Source: Gautieria morchelliformis | Taxonomy: Eukaryota > Basidiomycota > Agaricomycetes > Gomphales > Gomphaceae | Direction of reading: 5' to 3' | Assembly: GCA_015179125.1 (NCBI GenBank) | Contig: WHVA01000125.1 | Span: 124,001-188,000 of the forward strand | DNA length: 64,000 bases | Shown here: positions 55,588 to 64,000 of the stretch, in pieces | Layout of the letters: each line of letters begins with the position of its first letter | Position numbering within the stretch: position 1 is the first letter of the stretch | Made by a program: the position numbers and the translations under genes | Notes under the pieces: model-generated | What the model saw: only the letters and a program-made list of their open reading frames with translations | Told to the model about the DNA's origin: nothing | Databases searched by the model: none

Positions 55588-57207
55588 ATGGACCAAGTGT
55601 GTGCCCGCTATCTGGCAACTCTATCAAAGCTTACAAGCTAAATGAAAGTCCTTAGGAATCCTTTAGGAAACTACTCACGACCTCACAATCTGGTTCTTTG
55701 TTAACGCCATCCGACGTTGCACCCTTGACAAAGTGTGTCTTCCCTCCCTCACCCCGCGAGAAAGCTTAACGGTCCCAAGGAAAGCCACTATCAATGTGTC
55801 TGAACCCGCGTTTCAACCCCGCAAAGTCAAGAAGAGAAAGACGATTTCGGAATATCGTGATCGAGCATCAGAAAGACGGGCTGGCGTGAATGATTACGCT
55901 GAAGTGTGTAGTCGCAGTTCGTTATCTTATGAAAATGTGATATATTATGATCAGGTGGAGTCAGTTTTGGAAGATTTTGAGAAGAAGACTGCAGCTATCG
56001 AGGATCGAGATGCAGTTTGTCCTAATCCATATCTTCTCGTCAGTCCTTGATGCAGTTCCACAGGTTGAAGAACAGCGACGATATCTTGGAGGAGACAAGG
56101 ATCATACCATTCTGGTCAAGGGCCTGGACTTTGCTCTTCTCGAGCAGAATAAAGCTCGCGAGATGGCGGCGCACGAAGACGATGAATCTCTGGAGGCCGC
56201 CTTCCAGGAAGCTCAGCCGAAGAAGCCCTTGGTTCCTAAAAAACGTACTAGAGAGGATCTTATACGAGAACTTAAGGAGAAGCGAATCCCAAGAAGTACA
56301 GATGCCACCAAGCAGGGGCCAACAACAGACCAAGCATTTGAAGAAGCGAAAAAGGTCGGGAAATTTAAGCCTATTGGCGCTCCCGACCACTCTACAGACC
56401 AATATCATGCTAAAGGGGCGAAGGGAAAGGGTCGAGATACAACGGGGCACCAAAATAAGAGGAAACGGCGCAAGATTAAGCAGGGACCTCCGGCCGCCAC
56501 CAACAGCCATGACCATAATTCGCCTTTGTCACAAACGAACACCCCAACTACGTCTGATGTTCCTAAAGGCTCGTCGTTGCCCTCAGTAGAAACCTCGACA
56601 GGTCCCACGGGTGCAGTTAACGGTCATGGCGCCCGACTCTTGGATCCTGATCTTTCCGTGGGAAATGACGATGAGATCGATATATTTGCAGATGCTGGTG
56701 AATACGAAGGTGTTGATTTTGGCGAGGATGAAGATGGGGAACAGCCAACTGGCTCTGTAAACACGAAAGAACGTGTGCGCTTGGATGCCGAGATGGACGG
56801 ACCAGCAACTGTAAAACGCTGGTTTACAGAAGACGAGCCCGACTTAGTCCCTGGTCCCTCCATTGCATCCCCCCCACCTGCACCAATTGCAGCGCCTGAA
56901 GAGCAAGAGCAAGAGCAAGAGCAAGAGCAGGTGACACGACTTGTCCCTCTTGCTTCTTCTGCTCTTCCATCGATCAGTGAATTTCTCACCATGGATGCAC
57001 AGGCCGAGGCTCAAAAGAAGAGGAAAGCGAAAAAGGAGAAGAAGAAAGGAGGGGAAAAGAAAGAGAAAACAAGTACGGAGGTGAAGGTGGACAGGGATTA
57101 TAAGAAGTCAGTGGAACCACGATCTCTTAGCCTTTCATGCGCACTCATCGTTTAAAAGGCTCAATTCTTATCTCGCCAAGAAAGGTGACGTCTCGAAAGG
57201 CGTGTAA
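55588..57207 (+). CDS. IK: RED/IK-like pre-mRNA splicing factor
   Basis: Six exons (55588-55596, 55656-55732, 55780-55903, 55955-56014, 56064-57106, 57159-57207) sum to 1,362 nt, 453 residues. The first exon is just 9 nt, MDQ. The N-terminal RED domain has YRDRASERRAGVNDY and RRYLGGDKDHTILVKGLDFALL, as in human RED/IK. The middle is basic and acidic low complexity with an EQ repeat. The C-terminus ends KKLNSYLAKKGDVSKGV. RED works with SMU1 in the spliceosomal B complex before activation (established for animals and fungi). The 9-nt start exon is inferred because it gives a standard MDQ start and restores the frame. Confidence 0.88.
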
Positions 57208-57424
57208 CATCGGGTTTGTCGGATAAAACTGATACCAAGTATGGACGTACAGTGGACAGAGCATGTAGTACTAGTTACTGAAGTGACCGAATTACTTGAA
57301 CTCAAAGAGACCTATGGTCGAAGCTGTGTCAATGCCAGCGATATATGAGTTTCCTACTGTATGTATAAATCATGTGCAGTTTATTGCCGCCACACGCGCG
57401 CCAAGTCCGAGTACTCCGCCAAAA

Positions 57425-58536
57425 ATGTTACCGTCATGGATCCAAACTGCGGCTAGTGTCGGAATGGCGGTGGGTTATATGCTCCTTTTCAGACCTGTAT
57501 AGTGATATCTGAATAGGCTGTTAGGTTGGGCCTCCACTCGTGTACGCTGATCAGACCTATAGTATCGTGAGGAAGGGTGATTCAACAGGTGGGGTTATTT
57601 GCTTTTCACTTCTGTGGCTGGGCCTGATGATACGACAGGTTTCTCTCGTGATGTTTGCGCCATACTATTGATTGCCAACATCACAAGGTGTTTCTACTGG
57701 CTGGGCAACCGATTCGAGTTTGCTCTTCTCATCCAATCCCTCCTAATGATCGCGGCTCAAGTTAGAACATTGTGCTGGCAATGGTTTTTTCCGATTCAAC
57801 TGACTTCTTTTGTGGACGCTAGCTTTTTTTACTCTACATTTGTCTTCGGTACCGGTCTCGGTTGTCACCTGAAGTTTTGGGAACATCATCTAGACCTTTG
57901 TCTTTTTGGCAGTGGCCGGATTATCGAAACTATATCGAATTCCTGGCCGCTTTGATGTGACGAGTACTTCCATTATGTCCCTATGTTTGGTCGCTAACTT
58001 GTTTCTCAAGATTGTGTCACGCCATTGCGTATTTAATATTCGGAAGGTCGCAGTGGTTTATTCAAACGCTTGGTTTCCTTGCGCTAGGAATAGAGAGTCT
58101 ACTGCCCGTACCTCAGTTAATTAGGTGGAGGCTTACCTTGCCACATAATGATACTACACTTACCGAGGTGTTTACAGCAATTTTAAACAACGATCTTTAT
58201 GGGGTTTCCGGTTATCCACGCTCCTGGGTTGGCTGGGGGGGACTCGTTCAAGTAAATACGACGTCATCACAATACGATTATGTTGCTAACGTGTATGGTT
58301 TGCAGAACGGCGTACTTCTTCGTGCAACATTCTCCCCTCCCATTCAAAGTGGGAGCAATATTCCAGCTTTCAGTCGACGTTGGTAGGCTATCCACTGCTT
58401 TGCGTTTTTATCAATCAATCTGAGGGCAAATTCCTCAGGTATATTAGTGCAAAAGCTGGTTTATGGAAGCCCGCCTCCAACAACTGTGCTCGAAGAAGAA
58501 GATATTGAGCAAGCGTTGGCCCTTGATGAAGACTGA
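57425..58536 (+). CDS. PQ-loop repeat membrane protein (SLC66A2/Any1-like), apparent frameshift
   Basis: Eight exons (57425-57496, 57525-57588, 57639-57760, 57823-57956, 58011-58124, 58178-58251, 58306-58382, 58439-58536) encode about 250 residues of a multi-span membrane protein. Matches to the PQ-loop family are GFSRDVCAILLIANITRCFYW and LPVPQLISNFKQRSLWGFR with several hydrophobic helices. The nearest known types are human PQLC1/SLC66A2 and yeast Any1, which affect lipid asymmetry and endosomal trafficking. Exon lengths sum to 755, one base short of a multiple of three. The loss maps to a run of seven G at about 58234-58240, where eight would give the family-typical GWLGGDSFK. This is either a sequencing error in a homopolymer or a real disabling deletion. 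Confidence 0.75.
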
Positions 58537-58763
58537 GAGACCAACACGCTTGTTTATTTATTGTACACCAGTTGGCTGTTATATATAAATCAGCTACCTG
58601 AAGAAGTTTTATGGGATACTCTTAAGTATACAGTACTGGCTTAGCCGTGGGAAGAGACGGCGCATTATCCAGTGTCACACGCCGCGTTTCCGTATCCGTA
58701 TCATCCAACCTCACTTTTAACGACTCCTCATTCCCATAATACTGTAATAAGCTAGTTGCTCTG

Positions 58764-61700
58764 ATGGACGCGTCGAAACCTATTGCTTTCTGCGAGCATC
58801 TCCAACTCTCTAGCATTGGCATCCAACCCGGTTCAATATCCTTCCAGGTTGGTACTTCGTTTCGGTCCCTTGAGCATTTCCAATTGACCACACTGCAGAC
58901 ACTCACACTAGAGTCAGATCACTTCATATGTGTCCGTGAAAAGGTCAACGAGCAGAACCAGGTCGTTATCATCGACCTCTCCGACGCGAACAATGTCTTG
59001 CGGAGACCCATCACTGCAGACTCTGCTATCATGCATCCCAAGCAGAAGATTCTTGCGCTCAAGGGTATGCGTATCCTCGCGAATGCTCATACTTATTAAC
59101 ATGCCTATACAGCCCAACGACAGCTTCAAATCTTTAACATCCAGACCAAAATGAAAGTCAAGTCCCATATTATGAACGAGGATGTCGTGTTCTGGAAATG
59201 GGTATCCGAGACTATCATAGGGCTTGTTACCGACACGTCTGTCTACCATTGGACAATAGCAGACGATAACTCCCCCCCTCATAAGATTTTTGATCGACAC
59301 GGGTCACTCTCTGGCGCCCAAATCATCAACTATCGCATTACGCCAGGAGAGAAGTGGTTTGTGCTGGTTGGTATTGCTGGTAATACGAGCAACCCAGCAG
59401 GCTTCAAGATCAAGGGTTCCATGCAGTTGTATAACAAGGAAAGGGGTGTCAGTCAGGCGATTGAGGGACACGCAGCTGCGTTCGCCGAGCTCAGATTAGA
59501 CGGGGGTCAAAGTCCAACAAATCTTTTTACATTCGCTGTGCGAACCGCCACTGGTGCTAAGGTATGACCAAATGTGCAACTCTTCACCGAATATTAACAA
59601 AATCTGTGGCCAGCTTCACATTGTTGAGATCGACCATAACGATTCAAACCCTGTATTCCAGAAAAAGGCCGTCGATGTGTATTTCCCAGCCGAAGCTACC
59701 AACGATTTCCCCGTCTCAATGCAAGTATCTAAACGACATGGTATTATCTATCTTGTAACCAAATATGGTTTCATACACCTTTACGACCTGGAGACCGGCG
59801 CATGCGTGTACATGAACCGAATCAGTGGCGAGACAATATTCGTCACTGCAGAACACGAAGCGACGGATGGCATCATTGGCGTTAACAAGAAGGGTCAAGT
59901 GCTCAGTGTCAATGTGGACGACCAAACTATTGTCCCCTATATCCTGGCTACTTTGAACAATACCGAACTTGCCTTCAAGCTCGCTAGTCGCGCCAATTTA
60001 CCTGGTGCTGATGATTTATATGTTCGCCAATATCAGCAGCTTTTCCAAAGCGGACAGTACGGAGACGCTGCCAAGATAGCCGCAACTTCGCCAAGGGTAA
60101 TTGCGTTCTTCACTCTTTTCGGATTTACCGACAGTGACCTGCCTGCAGGGAATTCTCCGTACGGTAGCCACTATCGAAGCCTTCAAGGCTGCCCCCGCAG
60201 CACCTGGTGGACTTTCTCCCATCCTTCAGTACTTTGGCATATTACTTGAGCGTGGAGAATTGAACAAACTAGAATCCGTAGAACTTGCCAGGCCAGTTCT
60301 TGTGCAGGGTCGAAAGCAGCTGCTTGAGAAATGGCTCAAGGAAAACAAGGTTTGTCATTCTTGATTCCATGGACGCATCATTTGATGTCTTGGATTAGCT
60401 GGAGTGCAGCGAAGAGCTTGGTGACATCGTACGCCTACACGATATGACCTTAGCTCTAAGCGTCTATCTCCGCGCCAACGTTCCCAACAAGGTTGTCGCA
60501 TGCTTTGCAGAGACAGGCCAAACAGATAAGATTGTTTTGTACTCGAAGAAAGTTGGATACATCCCGGATTATGCTGGCCTGCTTCAGCACATAATGCGCG
60601 TAAACCCCGAGAAGGGTGCCGAGTTTGCTGGCCAATTGGTCAACGATGAATCTGGGCCTCTAGTAGATGTTGAACGTGTAAGTTGAACGTGTTTAGCTAT
60701 CTTCCACATATCCACATTGAGTCTTTCATACAGGTGGTGGACATATTTATGGGACAAAACATGATCCAACCCGCAACGTCCTTCTTACTCGATGCCCTCA
60801 AAGACAATCGACCAGAACAAGGACATCTGCAAACCCGTCTACTGGAGATGAACCTTGTGCACGCACCTCAAGTCGCAGACGCCATTCTTGGCAACGAAAT
60901 GTTCACACACTATGATAGGCCAAGGATTGCTAATCTGTGTGAGAAAGCAGGCTTACTGCAGAGGGTGAGCAATTATCACCTGTGCCTGATGCTTGTCACG
61001 TTACTCAGACTTGTTTTTACAGGCCTTGGAACATTACGAGGATATTGCGGACATTAAGAGGGCCGTCGTGCACACCAATGTTTTGCAGCCGGAAGTACGT
61101 TGGAAACTCAGGATGTGCGAATTCATAGCTGACTTTAACACTCTAGTGGCTTGTGGGCTACTTCAGTCGCCTCACGACTGAGCAATCGTTTGCGTGCATG
61201 CAAGAGATGCTCAGAGTGAACATCCGCCAGAATCTGCAGGTTGTCGTTCAGATCGCGACCAAGTACTCCGACATCCTAGGTCCGGTCAAACTCATAGAAA
61301 TGTTTGAGTCATTCAAGAGCTTCGAAGGTAGTAGTCTCCTGTCTTCGTATGCAAAACCGGCTTGTTTACAGTGGCCCAAGGTCTTTATTATTATTTGGGC
61401 TCTGTTGTCAACCTCTCCCAAGACCCTGAAGTGCATTTCAAGTACATTCAGGCAGCCACGCGAACAGGACAGATAAGGGAAGTGGAGCGTATCTGCCGAG
61501 AGAGCAACTATTACAATCCCGAAAAGGTCAAGAACTTCCTCAAAGAGGCCAAACTTTCCGACCAGTTACCCCTTATCATCGTCTGCGACCGGTTCGACTT
61601 TGTCCACGATCTTGTGTTATATCTCTATCAGAACGGATTGACCAACTTTATCGAGGTATATGTCCAAAGGGTCAATTCCGCGCGGACGCCGCAAGTCGTT

Positions 61701-64000
61701 GGTGGTCTCCTCGATGTTGATTGTGACGAGCAAACAATCAAAAACTTACTGGCGTCAGTTACAGGAAACTTTCCTGTGGATGAGCTAGTTGACGAGGTTG
61801 AGACACGGAACCGTCTGAAGCTCATTCAACCCTGGCTTACTTCCCGCATTGAGAGTGGGAACCAAGACCCCGCCTTATACAATGCCTTGGCCAAAATTCT
61901 CATTGACAGCAACAACAACCCGGAAGCTTTCCTCAAGGACAACAATGTAGGCTGTCTTAAGTTTACAATTGTTGCTTACTAACAATCTTTCTTGATCTTT
62001 AGATATATGAACCATTAGTTGTCGGAAAATACTGTGAGAAACGGGATCCTTACCTTGCATTCATCGCATACGCGAAGGGACTCTGCGACGACGAATTAAT
62101 CGTGATTACCAACGACAACTCCATGTTTAAACATCAGGCACGTTACCTCGTCAAGCGGCGCCGACTCGAACTTTGGGCACAAGTATTAGTACCTGATAAC
62201 CTTCATCGCCGTCAGCTTATCGATCAGGTACGTTATTCATCGAATTCCCCCTCGTAAGATGACTGATCACTGCACATAATGTCTAGATTGTGGCTACTGC
62301 CCTTCCTGAGTCCACTGACCCTGATGATGTTTCTGTGACAGTCAAAGCCTTCATTGCCGCCGATCTCCCAATGGAACTGATTGAGCTGCTGGAAAAAATC
62401 GTCATTGAGCCTTCACCCTTTAGTGATAACCGCAACTTGCAGAACCTTTTGCTCTTGACTGCTATCCGCGCGGACAAAGGCAAGGTCGTTGGCTATATCA
62501 ACAAGTTGCAGAACTACGACTTCCAAGATATCGCCAAGATTGCCACTGAGAATGGATTATTCGAGGAAGCCCTCATGATATACAAGAAATACGACGAGCA
62601 CGCGCTGGCAATGAATGTGCTAGTGGAGCACATCGTCAGTCTTGACCGAGGCGTTGAGTATGCCAACAAGGTCAATCGGCCGGAGGTATGGAGTCGACTT
62701 GCCAAAGCACAACTCGACGGCTTGCGTATCAAAGATTCCATTGGTAGGATCGAGTCTAACATTGCCTCTTTTCCACTGACTCCATTGACTCATGAGTGTC
62801 ATGTGCATAGATTCGTATATCAAGGCTGAAGATCCTACTAACTTTTCAGAGGTTATCGAGATCGCCAATCAAGCGGGCAAACATGAGGATCTTGTGCGCT
62901 ACCTTCAAATGGCACGCAAATCCCTTCGGGAGCCCAAGGTCGACACGGAGCTTGCATATGCATATGCCAAGACCGATAGGCTCCATGACATGGAAGACTT
63001 CCTCGGAATGACCAATGTTGCAGACATTCTGGTGGTCGGGGAGAAGTGTTTTGATGACGAACTGTACCAGGCGGCCAAGCTGTTGTTCACAAGTATCTCC
63101 AATTGGGCTCGGCTTGCGACGACACTCATATACCTGGAGGAGAATCAAGCTGCCGTAGAAAGCGCTCGTAAAGCAGGAAATACCCAGTAAGATCCCACCG
63201 CCCACAAGTTGTCGTTCAGTGCTGAGGTGTGTCGCAGGGTTTGGAAGCAAGTGCACGCTGCTTGTATTGCGAAGAAAGAATTCCGTCTGGTAGGCCGTTT
63301 CACAATGCATCAAAATTTTGCTTCGTTGACAAATATATAACAATTGCAGGCACAAATTTGTGGTTTGAACATTGTCGTGCATGCTGTACGAAGATATTCT
63401 TCTCGTCTCCAGCTGGACACTGATGCCTCCTTTCTCACTCTTCAGGAAGAGCTTCAGGGGATCATTCGCGAATACGAGAAGCGTGGATACTTCGACGAGA
63501 TCATGGCACTGTTGGAGGCCGGTCTTAGTCTTGAGCGAGCACATGTCAGTCTCATTAACCATCAACCCATTGTATTCTCCTCATCCGCTCTGCAGATGGG
63601 CGTTTTCACGGAACTCTCTGTTCTGTACAGCAAATTCAGGCCGGAGAAACGCAAGTATATTCAAATTCTAGCCCTTCGGCTTGTACCTTACCTTGAGATT
63701 ACTGAGTAGTTATGGAACACTTGAAGCTCTTCGTATCCCGAATCAACATCCCCAAGGTCCCTTCCATACCCTTTGGAGTTAATACCCTTGCTGACGCGAG
63801 TATTCAGGTCATTAAAGCTGCCGAAAAGGCTCATCTGTGGTCCGAACTGGTATTCCTATATGTCAAGTACGACGAATTTGTGAGAGCTGCCCATAGTTAA
63901 TGACCGCCCGATCTTGGCTTACCCTTGAATTTTAGGACAACGCCGCCCTTTCGATGATGGAACGTGCAGCCGATGCTTGGGAGCACAACCAATTCAAGGA
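58764..64000 (+). CDS. CHC1: Clathrin heavy chain (partial, 3' end beyond the window)
   Basis: The start is at the ATG 58764 ([15 protein letters not shown]). The N-terminal beta-propeller part has [26 protein letters not shown] and the [17 protein letters not shown] repeat. It is followed by the linker and the alpha-helical CHCR repeats ([57 protein letters not shown] at the edge). About 14 introns of 45-60 bp interrupt it. One intron at 63651-63709 uses a GC donor (GCAAGT..GAGTAG). Clathrin heavy chain forms triskelia for coated-vesicle formation at the plasma membrane and trans-Golgi/endosomes. By comparison with the usual 1,660-1,700 residues, roughly the last 200 lie outside the window. 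Confidence 0.95.

Overview
The window comes from a filamentous basidiomycete, most likely an Agaricomycete. The evidence is many phase-consistent introns of about 46-64 bp, a Plavaka-type (CACTA/Tnp2-like) transposase of the kind abundant in mushroom-forming fungi, chromodomain Ty3/gypsy and Ty1/copia elements, and clear fungal orthologues. I cannot fix the genus from sequence alone.

Layout. (1) About 1-32 kb is one nested transposon. A minus-strand Plavaka-like transposase gene (start near 30885, C-terminus near 566) has been cut into six pieces. The cutters, found by 5-bp target-site duplications (TSDs), are a solo copia LTR (1034-1530), a solo LTR of family B (2310-3453, itself hit by a copia LTR), an LTR of family G (4499-5416, itself hit by LTR F), a complete chromovirus-type gypsy element (6295-24023) and a complete copia element (24720-30665). 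The gypsy element was itself hit by two solo copia LTRs, two family B LTRs and a second complete copia element (17828-23083). The copia element at 24720-30665 carries its own family B solo LTR. A coiled-coil gene with an open reading frame (30978-31745) sits just upstream of the transposase on the same strand. (2) About 32-41 kb is a scrapyard: a truncated second gypsy copy on the minus strand, more solo LTRs, an inverted pair of LTR-like arms, proline-rich gag-like debris and one more LTR. (3) From 40976 to the right edge the sequence becomes compact and genic: a GIN4/HSL1-type kinase (-), CCZ1 (-), a UBP12/USP15-type deubiquitinase (-), ubiquitin-S27a fusion (-), RFC3 (+), a RED/IK splicing factor (+), a PQ-loop membrane protein (+, with an apparent 1-base frameshift) and clathrin heavy chain (+, cut by the window edge).

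Working relationships. The genes are unlinked housekeeping functions: septin/cell-cycle signalling, Rab7 activation, deubiquitination, ribosome and ubiquitin supply, DNA replication, splicing, lipid/membrane traffic and coated vesicles. The ubiquitin fusion and RFC3 diverge from a 305-bp promoter carrying two ACGCGT (MCB-like) boxes close to the RFC3 start. Exon models were built by hand; for GIN4, CCZ1, UBP12, UBI3, RFC3 and RED the summed exon lengths are divisible by three. No tRNA, rRNA or CRISPR features were seen.

The most interesting observations are: copia elements whose gag ATG lies inside a primer-binding site matching the anticodon arm of initiator tRNA (half-tRNA priming); an extra long ORF of unknown function between the gypsy pol and its 3' LTR; a copia element with apparently identical LTRs but a heavily damaged coding region containing a foreign LTR; a 14-bp minisatellite expanded about 65-fold inside one LTR; and a possible H-type pseudoknot at the start of the copia LTR.
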